From positions 1-64,000 of the forward strand of contig NZ_FWXX01000009.1 in the NCBI RefSeq assembly GCF_900176475.1: a stretch of DNA of 64,000 bases, given 5' to 3'. Below the pieces are notes generated by a model. That model ran no database searches and was not told the origin of the DNA. It saw nothing but the letters and a program-made list of their open reading frames with translations. Position numbers and translations under genes: made by a program. The stretch's first letter is position 1. Each line of letters begins with the position of its first letter. Below, piece by piece: positions 55,573-64,000 of this stretch. Origin of the DNA: Tropicibacter naphthalenivorans (lineage in GTDB: Bacteria; Pseudomonadota; Alphaproteobacteria; Rhodobacterales; Rhodobacteraceae).

Positions 55573-57092
55573 TGTCCGCGACCTGGTTCGACCACGCCAT
55601 TGCAACGGTGGCGCCGCGCATGGCGGCCCGCCGCGTAATAGCCCGGCAGGCCTTCGAGACCCTGACGCGGGGCTATGACGGCGCGGCGCGCGGGCGACGG
55701 ACGGAGGGCTGGCGCGCGCCGGGATCCTCGGCCGACACCGAGATCGGCGTGGCCGGGGCGCTGTTGCGCGACCGGATGCGCGATCTGGTGCGCAACAACC
55801 CGCATGCGGCCAAGGCCGTGGCGGTGCTGGTCAACAACATCATCGGCGCGGGCATCATGCCGCGCGCTGCCAGCGGCGACGACACGCTCGACCGCAAGGT
55901 CGACGCGTTGTTCGAGCGCTGGACGGCGGAGTGTGACGCCGACGGCCAGCTCGACTTCTACGGGCTGCAGACGCTGATCTGCCGCGAGATGGTCGAGGCG
56001 GGCGAGGTTCTGGTGCGCCGACGCCTGCGGCGGGCGAGCGATGGCCTGCCGGTGCCGCTGCAACTGCAGGTGCTGGAGGCAGACTTCCTCGACGCCACGA
56101 AATCCGGCGCCCTCGGCGCGGGGCGGCTGGTGCAGGGGATCGAGTTCGACCCGGTCGGCAAGCGCAGGGCCTACTGGCTCCATTCCGAACACCCCGGCGA
56201 CGCCTATGGCGCCTTGCAGAACGGTCTGCAGAGCCGCCCGGTCCCGGCGAGCGAGATCGCCCATGTCTATGAGAAGCAGCGCACGCAGGCGCGCGGCGTT
56301 CCCTGGGGCGCGCCGGTGATCCGGTCGTTGCGCGATCTCGACGATTACGAGGTGGCCGAACTTGTCCGCAAGAAGACTGAGGCCTGCGTCACCGCCATCG
56401 TCTTCGGCGACGACGAGGCCCAGCAGGGCATCGCGCCCTCCGTGGTCGATGCCGATGGAAACCGGGTCGAGCAGTTCGAGCCAGGGCTGATCGCCTATGC
56501 GCGCGGCGGCAAGGACATCCGCTTCAACCAGCCGTCCGCCACCGGCGGCTATGGCGAATATAAGCGCGCGAGCCTGCACACGATCTCGGCCGGGTTCCGG
56601 GTGCCTTACGAGCTGCTGACCGGGGACCTGTCCCAGGTCAACTACTCCTCGATCCGCGCGGGCCTCGTCGAGTTCCGCCGGATGATCGACGCCGTCCAAT
56701 GGCAGCTGTTCATCCCGATGTTCTGCGCGCCGGTCTGGCGCTGGTTCACGGAAGCCGCATGGGCGGCAGGCAAGATCCCCACGCCGGATGTCCCGGTCGA
56801 ATGGCAGCCGCCGAAGTTCGAGGCGGTCGATCCGCAGAAGGACGCGATGGCGGACCTTCTGGCGATCCGCTCGGGCACCACGACGCTGGCGCAAGCCATC
56901 GCCCGGCAGGGCCGTAACCCCGACGCCGTGCTGGCGGAAATCGCCGCGACCAATGCGAAGCTCGACGAACTCGGCCTCGTGCTCGACAGCGATCCGCGCC
57001 GCGTCACCAAGACCGGCAGCGCGCAGGCGGGCGACCCGACAGCCCCCGCCGATCCGGAAATCACACCGGCGCAGGCCGACCAACAGGACTGA
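55572..57092 (+). CDS. Phage portal protein, lambda family
   Basis: A 506-residue portal protein of the lambda gpB class. Conserved stretches: RDLVRNNPHAAKAVAVLVNN near residue 75, a lambda-portal RRRL...LQVLEADFLD segment, RSLRDLDDYEVAE, and NYSSIRAGLVEFRR near 355. It forms the DNA gate at the head vertex. Full length. Confidence 0.94.
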   Translation: MSATWFDHAIATVAPRMAARRVIARQAFETLTRGYDGAARGRRTEGWRAPGSSADTEIGVAGALLRDRMRDLVRNNPHAAKAVAVLVNNIIGAGIMPRAASGDDTLDRKVDALFERWTAECDADGQLDFYGLQTLICREMVEAGEVLVRRRLRRASDGLPVPLQLQVLEADFLDATKSGALGAGRLVQGIEFDPVGKRRAYWLHSEHPGDAYGALQNGLQSRPVPASEIAHVYEKQRTQARGVPWGAPVIRSLRDLDDYEVAELVRKKTEACVTAIVFGDDEAQQGIAPSVVDADGNRVEQFEPGLIAYARGGKDIRFNQPSATGGYGEYKRASLHTISAGFRVPYELLTGDLSQVNYSSIRAGLVEFRRMIDAVQWQLFIPMFCAPVWRWFTEAAWAAGKIPTPDVPVEWQPPKFEAVDPQKDAMADLLAIRSGTTTLAQAIARQGRNPDAVLAEIAATNAKLDELGLVLDSDPRRVTKTGSAQAGDPTAPADPEITPAQADQQD

Positions 57093-57095
57093 CCC

Positions 57096-59132
57096 ATGGA
57101 TACGATGATCGAACTACCGGCCCTTCGCCGGTCGGCGGAGCTTGCGCCGAACAGCGTCGACAATGACGCGCGCACCGTCGAAGTGATCTGGTCGGCGGGC
57201 GCGCGTGTCCGCCGCGCCAGTTTCTTCGGCGAGCCCTATGACGAGGAGCTGAGCCTCGACCCCGCCCATGTGAGGCTCGAACGGCTGAACGCGGGCGCGC
57301 CGTTCCTGAAGGTGCACGAAATCGACACGCTCGACGCGGTCATCGGCTCGGTCGTGCCCGGTTCGGTGCGGATCGAGAACGGGCGCGGCATCGCGCAGGT
57401 CCGGATCAGCGAGCGCGCCGATGTCGAGCCGATCTGGCGCGACATCCAGGCCGGGCACATCCGCGCCGTCTCGATCGGCTACCAGGTCCACCGCTTCGAC
57501 ATCTCGAAACCCGATGGCGGGCGCGAGCTTTGGCGGGCGGTCGACTGGACCCCGTTCGAGATTTCGGCCGTGCCAGTCGGCGCCGACCCCGCCGCGGGCT
57601 TCCGCGCCAAGGGCGAACATCACGACTGCGTCCTCCATCGCCGGGACGCCCAAACCAGCGAAGGAGCATCCCCGATGACCGACAAGACGACCCCGGCCGC
57701 ACCGGCCGACGACACCCCCGATACGGCAGCGACCGAGGAGATCACCATGCCCGACGACAAGACCGGCGCGGCCGAGACGCAAACGCGCGCGGCAGAGACG
57801 CGCAGCCAGCCGAAGCCTCCGAAGCCCGAGGCCCCCGACACCGAGGCCATCGCGACCCGCGCCCGCGAGGCTGAGCGCGACCGCGTCTCCACCATCTACG
57901 ATCTGGCCGGACGGCTGAACCTCGAGCGCGGCTTCGCCGAGGATCTGGTCAAGCGCGGGGTCAGCGTCGACGAGTCGCGCCGCCTGATCCTCGACCAGGT
58001 CGCCGCGAAGTCCGACGAGACCCGGACCTTCCCGCATGTCTCCGTGCCCCTTGGCGGCCGCGACGAGCGCATCACCCGCCGCGACGCCGTGGCGAACGCG
58101 CTGCTGCACCGCTACAGCCCGACGCTCTTCCCGCTCGAAGACGCCGCGCGCCAATACCGCGGCATGACGCTGCTGGAATTGGCCCGTGAGAGCCTCGGCA
58201 ACTCCGGAGTGAACACGCGCGGCCTCTCGCGCGACGAGGTGGCGACGCGCGCGCTGCACTCGACCTCGGACTTCCCCGAGATCCTGTCGGCCGTCACCAA
58301 CAAGACCCTGCGGCAGGCCTATGACGCCTATCCCCGAACCTTCTCGCTCTTCTGCCGCCAGGTGCTGGCCACCGACTTCAAATCCATGCACCGCGTCCAG
58401 CTGGGCGAGGCACCCCAGCTTCTGGAAGTGGGCGAAAGCGGCGAGTTCAAGCGCGGCACGCTGGGCGAGAGCAAAGAAAGCTACAAGGTCAAGACCTATG
58501 GCCGCGTGGTCGCGATCACCCGGCAGGTGCTGATCAACGACGATCTTGACGCCTTCACCCGGATCCCGGCGATGTACGGCAACTCGATTGCCCAGCTGGA
58601 GAGCGATGTGGTCTGGGGGATCATCACCGCCAACCCGGCGATGGCCGATGGAACGGCGCTGTTCCACGCCAATCACAAGAACCTCGCGGGCACCGGCGCG
58701 GCGCTGGCCGTCGATGCGGTGGGGGCGGCGCGTGCGGCGATGGCGCTGCAGACCGGGCTCGACAAGAAGACGGTGCTGAACATCCGTCCCGCCTTCCTGA
58801 TCGTGCCGGCCGCGCTGGAACTGAAGGCCGAGCAGCTGGTCGCCCAGAACCTCGTGCCCGCCGCGACCTCCAGCGTGGTGCCGCAGTCGATCCGGACGCT
58901 CTCGCCGATCAGCGAGCCGCGCCTCGACGCGGCGAGCGCCACCGCCTGGTATCTGGCGGCGAGCCCGAACCAGATCGACACCATTGAATACGCCTATCTC
59001 GAGGGCCAGCAGGGTGCGTACATCGAGACCCGCAATGGCTTCGATGTCGACGGCGTCGAGATCAAGTGCCGCCTCGACTTCGGCGCCAAGGCCATCGACT
59101 GGCGCGGCCTCTACAAGAACCCGGGCGCGTAA
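57096..59132 (+). CDS. Prohead protease - major capsid protein fusion
   Basis: A 678-residue fusion. Residues about 10-175 are a U35/U9-like prohead protease (LNAGAPFLKVHE with the catalytic His; VSIGYQVHRF with Ser; WTPFEISAVPVGADP). A linker rich in Ala/Thr/Pro/Glu (about 190-250) acts as scaffold-like delta region. Residues about 300-678 are a HK97-type capsid domain (FSLFCRQVLATDFKS; VVWGIITANPAM). The protease should free the capsid part by self-cleavage. Confidence 0.9.
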   Translation: MDTMIELPALRRSAELAPNSVDNDARTVEVIWSAGARVRRASFFGEPYDEELSLDPAHVRLERLNAGAPFLKVHEIDTLDAVIGSVVPGSVRIENGRGIAQVRISERADVEPIWRDIQAGHIRAVSIGYQVHRFDISKPDGGRELWRAVDWTPFEISAVPVGADPAAGFRAKGEHHDCVLHRRDAQTSEGASPMTDKTTPAAPADDTPDTAATEEITMPDDKTGAAETQTRAAETRSQPKPPKPEAPDTEAIATRAREAERDRVSTIYDLAGRLNLERGFAEDLVKRGVSVDESRRLILDQVAAKSDETRTFPHVSVPLGGRDERITRRDAVANALLHRYSPTLFPLEDAARQYRGMTLLELARESLGNSGVNTRGLSRDEVATRALHSTSDFPEILSAVTNKTLRQAYDAYPRTFSLFCRQVLATDFKSMHRVQLGEAPQLLEVGESGEFKRGTLGESKESYKVKTYGRVVAITRQVLINDDLDAFTRIPAMYGNSIAQLESDVVWGIITANPAMADGTALFHANHKNLAGTGAALAVDAVGAARAAMALQTGLDKKTVLNIRPAFLIVPAALELKAEQLVAQNLVPAATSSVVPQSIRTLSPISEPRLDAASATAWYLAASPNQIDTIEYAYLEGQQGAYIETRNGFDVDGVEIKCRLDFGAKAIDWRGLYKNPGA

Positions 59133-59206
59133 GGCACGAATCCTGAACCCTAAAACGCGGGCGGTCCAATCGGGCCGCCCTTCGTCTTTCCACGAGGATG
59201 CTCCCC

Positions 59207-59542
59207 ATGAAAAACTACGTCCAGCCCGGCAATACCATCACCTTGACCGCACCCTATGCCGTCGCCTCGGGCGATGGCCTGCTCGTCGGTTCCATCTTCG
59301 GCGTGGCGGCAGGCACCGCCGCCCTCGGCGAGAGCGTCGAGGTCGCGCTCACCGGCGTCTTCGACGTCACCAAGATCGGCTCGCAGGCCTGGACCGCGGG
59401 TGCCAGGATCTACTGGGACGATACCAACAAGCGCACCACCAACGTGGCAACCTCGAACACGCTGATCGGCGTCGCCATTGAGGCAGTCGGGGGTGGGGCC
59501 GGTGAGACCATCGGCCGGGTGCGGCTCAACGGCAGCTTCTGA
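59207..59542 (+). CDS. DUF2190 capsid decoration-type protein
   Basis: A 111-residue Gly/Ala/Thr-rich beta protein (VQPGNTITLTAPYAVASGDG) of the DUF2190 family, often encoded after the capsid gene and thought to decorate or stabilise the head. ATG 59207 follows a GAGG; the stop overlaps the next ATG by 1 nt. Confidence 0.85.
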   Translation: MKNYVQPGNTITLTAPYAVASGDGLLVGSIFGVAAGTAALGESVEVALTGVFDVTKIGSQAWTAGARIYWDDTNKRTTNVATSNTLIGVAIEAVGGGAGETIGRVRLNGSF

Positions 59543-59853
59543 TGACTGCCTTCGCCGCTGCCGTGGACGCGCTTTTTGCCGATCCGAATATCGGCAGGGA
59601 TGCCATCTACATGCCCGAGGGCGGCGCGCCCGTTCTGGTGCGCGTCGTCGCCCGGCGCGCGGATGCCATCACCGACTTCGGCGATACGCGGCTCTGGTCC
59701 GAGACCACGCGGATCGACCTGCGCGTCGCCGAGGTGGCGAACCCGCGTCCCGGCGACCGTATCGAGATCGACGGAGACGCCTTCATCATCCAGGGCGAGC
59801 CGGTCCGTGACCGCGAGCGGGTGGTCTGGACCGTCGACCTGCGCCCGGCGTGA
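59542..59853 (+). CDS. Head-tail attachment protein (gpFII-like)
   Basis: A 103-residue beta-rich protein (VVARRADAITDFGDTRLW; RPGDRIEIDGDAFIIQGE). Size and position after the decoration gene match gpFII-type connectors that join tail to head. Overlaps neighbours by 1 and 4 nt. Confidence 0.75.
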   Translation: MTAFAAAVDALFADPNIGRDAIYMPEGGAPVLVRVVARRADAITDFGDTRLWSETTRIDLRVAEVANPRPGDRIEIDGDAFIIQGEPVRDRERVVWTVDLRPA

Positions 59854-60494
59854 CCGCGATGAAACTGAAGCTCGACATCGATCCCGACATTGTCGCGATA
59901 ATGGCGGCCGAGGTGGCGGCGGGGGAGCGCGCGGTGACCGCTGCCATGCGCGAGGCCGGGACCGGGCTGAAGGCCGCGTGGCGCTTGCAGGTCACAGGCG
60001 CAGGGCTTGGCACACGGCTCGCCAACACGATCCGCAGCCAGACGTTTCCGAAGTCGGGCGAAAGCCTAGACGCCGCCGCGCTCGTCTGGTCCCAGGCCCC
60101 GGTCATCGTCGGCGCGCATGACACCGGCCCGCTGATCCGTTCCAAGGATGGGTTCTGGCTCGCGATCCCGTTGCCCGCCGCAGGCAAATCCCTGCGCGGC
60201 GGCCGGATCACCCCCGGCGAGTGGGAGCGGCGACGCGGGCTGCGCCTGCGCTTCGTCTATCGCCGCACGGGGCCGAGCCTGCTGGTGGCCGAGGGGCGGC
60301 TGAACACGAAAGGTCAGGCGGTGGTGTCGCGCTCAAAGACCGGGCGCGGCAAGGTCACCGCGCCGATTTTCCTGCTGGTACCGCAGGTGAAGCTTCCGAA
60401 ACGGCTGGATCTGGCTCGGGATGCAGACCGGGCGTTGGACCGCGTGCCGGAGCTGATCGTGGCGAACTGGGTGGAGGATTTGGCAAATCGCTGA
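59850..60494 (+). CDS. DUF6441-type tail/neck protein
   Basis: A 214-residue protein. Helical N-terminus (EVAAGERAVTAAMREAGTGL) then a beta-rich part; resembles DUF6441 proteins, which occupy the HK97 gp10-like neck position in this phage group. Likely a tail completion or neck protein. The next gene on this strand is displaced by a minus-strand cargo gene. Confidence 0.75.
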   Translation: MTAMKLKLDIDPDIVAIMAAEVAAGERAVTAAMREAGTGLKAAWRLQVTGAGLGTRLANTIRSQTFPKSGESLDAAALVWSQAPVIVGAHDTGPLIRSKDGFWLAIPLPAAGKSLRGGRITPGEWERRRGLRLRFVYRRTGPSLLVAEGRLNTKGQAVVSRSKTGRGKVTAPIFLLVPQVKLPKRLDLARDADRALDRVPELIVANWVEDLANR

Positions 60495-60506
60495 CTCTGC
60501 GAGCGA

Positions 60507-61169
60507 TTAAGGATTGTCAGGTAAAACCGGCGCAGCGCGGCCAGCCAGCTTTTTCCAGTCTTGGTTGTCGATTAGGGTTGATCGATAGATCTTTATCTTC
60601 GAACAGCCATCTATCGACTTTAGTGCGGCCTTTACTGAGTCCGAGAGTGCCGATGCCAACCAAGGGCTCAAAGTGATGCGCTTTACATGCCTCAAACTAA
60701 TCGGCACGTCATGAAATGGCTTTGAGACGTCGGGGTCTACGTGGACGACGCGGTACTCGGCCTCATCGCCATAGGGCCACCTTTTTAGGAAAGGAAGCTG
60801 CTCGACATCAATGTCAGCCATCTTCTTCGCCTGCTTGAGAAGGGTGTAATTCATGGCGCCGTGCCGAATACTCCCATCCCGGTTGAAGCTACCCAATAGC
60901 CCTTCCTTTTCGAATTCGATGCAAACGCCGTCGGAGCCGTGCGAGAAGACCCTCCAATGGTGATATGTCTCATGGCTTTCAGCAAAGCACAGTGCCAACA
61001 CCGAAGCTGACTGCGTGCGTCGCTTGTATTCTGACATGAAGAACGCATCATTTCTGTCGTCCCATGTCGAGGGATCAAGGAGCGTGATCTTGCGTTTCTG
61101 CAGGAGATGAATGGCTGCGGCCAAATTCGTGTAGCGTCGAAAAGTCGTGTTTGTCATATTCTTGGACAC
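60507..61169 (-). CDS. DUF2971 protein, cargo gene in the tail module
   Basis: A 220-residue protein of the DUF2971 family (YTNLAAAIHLLQKRKITLLD; CFAESHETYHHWRVFSHGSD; GVCIEFEK). It lies on the opposite strand between two tail genes and has clearly lower GC than they do. This marks it as a moron or cargo gene, possibly expressed in the lysogen. Some DUF2971 proteins occur near phage defence genes; the function here is unknown. Confidence 0.82.
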   Translation of the reverse strand: MSKNMTNTTFRRYTNLAAAIHLLQKRKITLLDPSTWDDRNDAFFMSEYKRRTQSASVLALCFAESHETYHHWRVFSHGSDGVCIEFEKEGLLGSFNRDGSIRHGAMNYTLLKQAKKMADIDVEQLPFLKRWPYGDEAEYRVVHVDPDVSKPFHDVPISLRHVKRITLSPWLASALSDSVKAALKSIDGCSKIKIYRSTLIDNQDWKKLAGRAAPVLPDNP

Positions 61170-61262
61170 CCCCTTGAAATCTCGAGCCGATCATAGGCAT
61201 CAAGCGCAGCAAAGCGCCAAGGCAAAGTGGATCCCAGGTGACTTTGCTCTTGGATAGGATCA

Positions 61263-61682
61263 ATGCCCACCACTCGCGAAACCATCTTAACCGCGCTGCA
61301 CGCGCGGCTATCGGCGCTGCCCGCCACCGCGCTGCGGGGTGACGTGCTGCCCGAGCGCGTCCCGGCCGAGGGGCTGCTGATTCTGCGCGATGGTGATCCG
61401 GGGGAACCCGAGGTGACGCTGTCGCCGCTGCGCTATCACTACCAGCACCGCGCCGAGATCGAGGCGGTCGTGCAGGGCACCGCCCGTGACGCCGCCTTCG
61501 ACATGCTGACCGCCAGCATCGGCGCGGCGCTCGCCGCCGACCGCACGCTGGGCGGGCTCTGCGACTGGGTCGAGGCGGAAGCCCCGCGCCCGGTGGACCT
61601 GCCGGTCGAGGGCGCGGCGAGCCTGAAGGCGGCCGTGATTCCGGTGGTGCTGCACTATTCCACGGCCGATCCACTGGCCTGA
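61263..61682 (+). CDS. Tail terminator/completion-type protein
   Basis: A 139-residue protein (TRETILTALHARLSALPATA at the N-terminus; LRYHYQHRAEIEAVVQG). The fold pattern and position before the tail tube gene fit a tail terminator (gpU-like). Similar phage proteins are often mislabelled acyl-CoA transferase. Resumes the late operon after the DUF2971 gene. Confidence 0.75.
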   Translation: MPTTRETILTALHARLSALPATALRGDVLPERVPAEGLLILRDGDPGEPEVTLSPLRYHYQHRAEIEAVVQGTARDAAFDMLTASIGAALAADRTLGGLCDWVEAEAPRPVDLPVEGAASLKAAVIPVVLHYSTADPLA

Positions 61683-61706
61683 CCCAACCAACAACAGGAG
61701 ATCACC

Positions 61707-62645
61707 ATGGCACGAGCCCAAGGGGCGCGGGCGCAGATGGCGCTTGCGTTCGAGACCGTCTACGGCACGCCGCCCGCGGGCGGCTTCACGAAGATGCCGT
61801 TTGCCAGCACCACGCTCGGCGCGGAGCAGCCGCTACTGAACTCCGAGCTGCTCGGCTATGGCCGCGATCCGCTGGCGCCGATCAAGGACGCAGTGACGGC
61901 CGACGGCGATGTCGTGGTGCCGCTCGACGCCGAGGCTTTCGGCTTCTGGCTGAAGGCGGCCTTCGGGGCGCCGACGACGACCGGCACCGGCCCCTGGACG
62001 CACGAGTTCCAGTCGGGTGCCTGGACCCTGCCGAGCGTCTCCATCGAGACCGGCATGCCTGAGGTGCCGCGCTACGCCATGTATTCCGGTTGCGTGCTCG
62101 ATCAGATCACCTGGCAGATGCAGCGGTCTGGCTTGCTGACCTCCACCGCCCGGCTGGTGGCGCAGGGCGAAACGGTGGGCACGACCACCAGTGCCGGCAC
62201 GCCCGCCGCGTTGGAGCTGAAGCGGTTCGGCCATTTCAACGGGTCGATCACCCGCAACGGTTCGGCCCTCGGCAATGTGGTCTCCGCCGACATTACCTAT
62301 GCCAACAACCTCGACCGGATCGAAACCATCCGTTCGGACGGCCGCATCGATGGCGCGGACCCGTCCATCGCGGCGCTGACGGGCTCCATCGAGGTCCGTT
62401 TCGCCGACAGCACGCTGGTGACGCAAGCGATCAACGGCGATCCGTGCGAGCTCGAGTTCGCCTACGTCCTGCCGTCCGGCGAGAGCTTCACCTTCACCGT
62501 GCACGCCGTCTACCTGCCGCGCCCGCGCATCGAGATTTCCGGGCCCCAGGGCGTGCAGGCGACCTTCGACTGGCAGGCCGCGCGCGACAGCACCGTCGGC
62601 CGGATGTGCACTGCCACCCTTGTGAACGATGTGGAGACGTATTGA
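61707..62645 (+). CDS. Phage tail tube protein
   Basis: A 312-residue beta-rich protein (ETVYGTPPAGGFTKMPFAST near the N-terminus; GSITRNGSALGNVVSADIT). Size and place between the terminator and the chaperone genes match the major tail tube protein of this siphophage group. ACAGGAG precedes the ATG. The stop overlaps the next start by 1 nt. Confidence 0.87.
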   Translation: MARAQGARAQMALAFETVYGTPPAGGFTKMPFASTTLGAEQPLLNSELLGYGRDPLAPIKDAVTADGDVVVPLDAEAFGFWLKAAFGAPTTTGTGPWTHEFQSGAWTLPSVSIETGMPEVPRYAMYSGCVLDQITWQMQRSGLLTSTARLVAQGETVGTTTSAGTPAALELKRFGHFNGSITRNGSALGNVVSADITYANNLDRIETIRSDGRIDGADPSIAALTGSIEVRFADSTLVTQAINGDPCELEFAYVLPSGESFTFTVHAVYLPRPRIEISGPQGVQATFDWQAARDSTVGRMCTATLVNDVETY

Positions 62646-63082
62646 TGCTGACGCTCGACCTGACCAATGCGCCCTGCTGGCATGACCTCGCCCCTGGCGT
62701 GCGGGTGCAGCTGCGCCCGCTGACCACCGCGCTGATGGTCGCGACGCGCAGCGATCCGGCCGTGGAAGCTGTTCCAGAAGATGCCTCCGACGAGGAACGC
62801 GCAGTGGCCTTCGCCAAGGCGCTGGCGCGGCGGGCGGTACTTGCCTGGGACGGTATCGGCGATGCGGACGGCAACCCCATCGAGCCGAGCCCCGAGGCCA
62901 TCGATGCGCTGCTCGACGTCTGGCCGATCTTCGAGGCCTTCCAACTGACCTACGTCTCCAAGGGCCTGCTGCTGGAGCAGGAAAAAAACGCCTCCGCGCT
63001 CTCGCCGAATGGTCCTTCGGCGGGGGCGAACGATATTGCCAAGCCTGCGCGCAAGCCTGCCCGGACTGCCCGGCGCGGCTGA
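62645..63082 (+). CDS. Tail assembly chaperone, zero-frame product (G-like)
   Basis: A 145-residue protein, mostly helical in its first 115 residues (EDASDEERAVAFAKALARRA; WPIFEAFQLTYVSKGLLLEQ), the G-like part of the tail chaperone. Ribosomes that do not shift end with an Ala/Pro/Arg-rich tail (KPARTARRG). The slippery site lies at codons 113-115. The ratio of this form to the long form normally matters for tail assembly. Confidence 0.85.
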   Translation: MLTLDLTNAPCWHDLAPGVRVQLRPLTTALMVATRSDPAVEAVPEDASDEERAVAFAKALARRAVLAWDGIGDADGNPIEPSPEAIDALLDVWPIFEAFQLTYVSKGLLLEQEKNASALSPNGPSAGANDIAKPARKPARTARRG

Positions 63083-63309
63083 ACCGTCCAGAAACTCCGG
63101 AGGGCTGGCAGGTCTGGGACCTGGTCGGCCGCCTCGGCGGTCAGCTGCGTGTGTTGCCTGGCGCGGTGATTGGCTGGGACATGTCGGCGGCACTGGACCT
63201 TGGCAATGCCCTTGGCGTGCCGCCCGCCGTCGCGGCCGAACTTCTCCCCGTCATCGAAGCGGTGATGGTCGCGAAACTCAACGAACAGATGGAACGCCGC
63301 AATGGCTGA
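62645..63309 (+). CDS. Tail assembly chaperone, -1 frameshift product (GT-like)
   Basis: A shift of -1 at A-AAA-AAC (62983-62989) gives a 221-residue protein. After codon 115 it reads RLRALAEWSFGGGERYC, a Cys-rich stretch (CQACAQACPDC) and a conserved-looking C-terminus (AVIGWDMSAALDLGNALG) to the stop at 63307-63309. The second frame has no good start of its own near the site. The stop overlaps the tape measure start, as is usual. Confidence 0.83.
62983..63028 (+). promoter_or_regulatory. Programmed -1 frameshift signal
   Basis: Canonical heptamer A-AAA-AAC in phase with the chaperone frame (62983-62989), a 7-nt spacer (62990-62996), then a 13-bp stem: 62997-63009 pairs with 63016-63028, including two T-G pairs, loop TGGTCC. 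Confidence 0.85.
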
Positions 63310-64000
63310 AAAACGCGTCAGCGTCCGCCTTGCGGCGGTCGGTGGTCGGCAAGTGCGCGCCGAGCTGGAAGGTGTCGGCGAAGCCGGATCGCGTGGCTTC
63401 GGACGGCTCAGCCGGGAGATGGAAGCGGCCAATGCTCGGCTCGCGGCTTTCTCGCGGCGCGTGCGTGTGGCCGCCGCAGCCGCTGTGGCCGCAGCCGCCG
63501 CTGCTGGCGTGGCGATGATCCGCTCCGGCCTGCAGACCGTCGATGCGCAGGCCAAGCTCGCGCAGTCGCTCGGCACCACCGTTGCTTCTATCCAGACGCT
63601 GGAGCGTGCGGGCGAGCTGGCGGGCGTGTCGATGTCCGGCATCGAGCAGGCGACGAAGGATCTGACACGCCGTCTCAGCCAGGCGGCCGCTGGCACGGGC
63701 CCGGCCGCCGATGCGCTCGACCGGCTCGGGCTGTCCGCCAACGACCTGATCGCGCTGCCGCTGGACCAACGTGTCGGCGCGATCAATGCCGCCATCGAAG
63801 AGTTCGTGCCTGCCGCCGAGCGCGCCGCCGTGGCGGGGCAGCTCTTCGGCGAGGAAGGCTCCATCGCCATGTCGCGGATCGACACCGCGACGCTGCGCCA
63901 GGCGACCGAGGACGTGCTCGCGTTCGGTGTCGTGGTCTCCGAACAGGATGCCGACCAGATCGAGCGGACGAACGACGCCATCTCCCGGCTCGGGCTGATC
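63302..64000 (+). CDS. Tape measure protein, N-terminal part (cut by window end)
   Basis: Open reading from ATG 63302 to the last base, 233 codons without a stop. The N-terminus (MAEKRVSVRLAAVGGRQVRA) is followed by a helical Ala-rich region with a hydrophobic stretch (VAAAAAVAAAAAAGVAMI) and LGTTVASIQTLERAGELAGV, typical of tape measure proteins that set tail length. The position right after the chaperone supports it. It overlaps the chaperone stop by 8 nt. Confidence 0.88.
   Translation, partial: MAEKRVSVRLAAVGGRQVRAELEGVGEAGSRGFGRLSREMEAANARLAAFSRRVRVAAAAAVAAAAAAGVAMIRSGLQTVDAQAKLAQSLGTTVASIQTLERAGELAGVSMSGIEQATKDLTRRLSQAAAGTGPAADALDRLGLSANDLIALPLDQRVGAINAAIEEFVPAAERAAVAGQLFGEEGSIAMSRIDTATLRQATEDVLAFGVVVSEQDADQIERTNDAISRLGLI

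Overview
Organism. The window is GC-rich alphaproteobacterial DNA, most likely a Rhodobacterales (Rhodobacteraceae/Roseobacteraceae) chromosome. The grounds are the rRNA operon tail (5S followed at once by an initiator tRNA), a rhizobial/roseobacter-type glycerol ABC transporter operon, a TRAP uptake system tied to beta-oxidation genes, and a prophage whose small-gene families I know mainly from Rhodobacterales phages. No species name can be read from the sequence.

Host part, 1 to about 29.6 kb. (1) End of an rRNA operon: 5S rRNA, tRNA-fMet and a terminator. (2) A signalling block: a CheB-CheR-PAS hybrid (minus strand), a GGDEF-EAL protein (plus strand), and two homologous small proteins of unknown function, one on each side of the hybrid. 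(3) A co-directional catabolic operon: TRAP transporter dctPQM, an IclR regulator, then a fused enoyl-CoA hydratase/3-hydroxyacyl-CoA dehydrogenase, a thiolase, two acyl-CoA dehydrogenases, a thioesterase and a CoA ligase. This gene set matches the pim (dicarboxylate beta-oxidation) operon of Rhodopseudomonas palustris, so the window probably encodes uptake and breakdown of a medium-chain dicarboxylate or similar acid. (4) A complete glycerol operon: glpR divergent from glpD-glpS-glpT-(37-codon gene)-glpP-glpQ-glpU-glpV-glpK. GlpK carries an unusual in-frame 24-bp tandem repeat. (5) tRNA-Ser(GCU) with its own terminator.

Mobile part, about 29.6 kb to the end. Two nuclease-like genes (DUF3883 protein, DEDDh exonuclease) come first. 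A large serine recombinase module on the minus strand follows. Next is an XRE/ImmA-type regulator-protease pair, divergent from two unrecognised genes across a region with two palindromic operators. The lambda-like siphoprophage then reads left to right: excisionase-like HTH, Sak4-type ATPase, DUF669 protein, PD-(D/E)XK nuclease, helicase, primase-polymerase, iteron-like repeats (possible origin), RuvC-like resolvase, methyltransferases, terminase, gpW-like joiner, portal, protease-capsid fusion, neck and tail proteins, tail chaperone with a frameshift signal, and a tape measure protein cut by the window end. Three likely cargo genes sit among them: GIY-YIG, DUF2971 and the XRE-linked pair.

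Main discoveries. An IS110-family element interrupts a phage C5-methyltransferase gene. Its left end reads as a bridge RNA whose four guide segments match this target and this element's own ends, and removing the element restores the methyltransferase frame exactly. The tail chaperone gene has a canonical A-AAA-AAC slippery site, a 7-nt spacer and a 13-bp stem. The unrecognised gene pair divergent from XRE/ImmA is the best candidate for an undescribed system.
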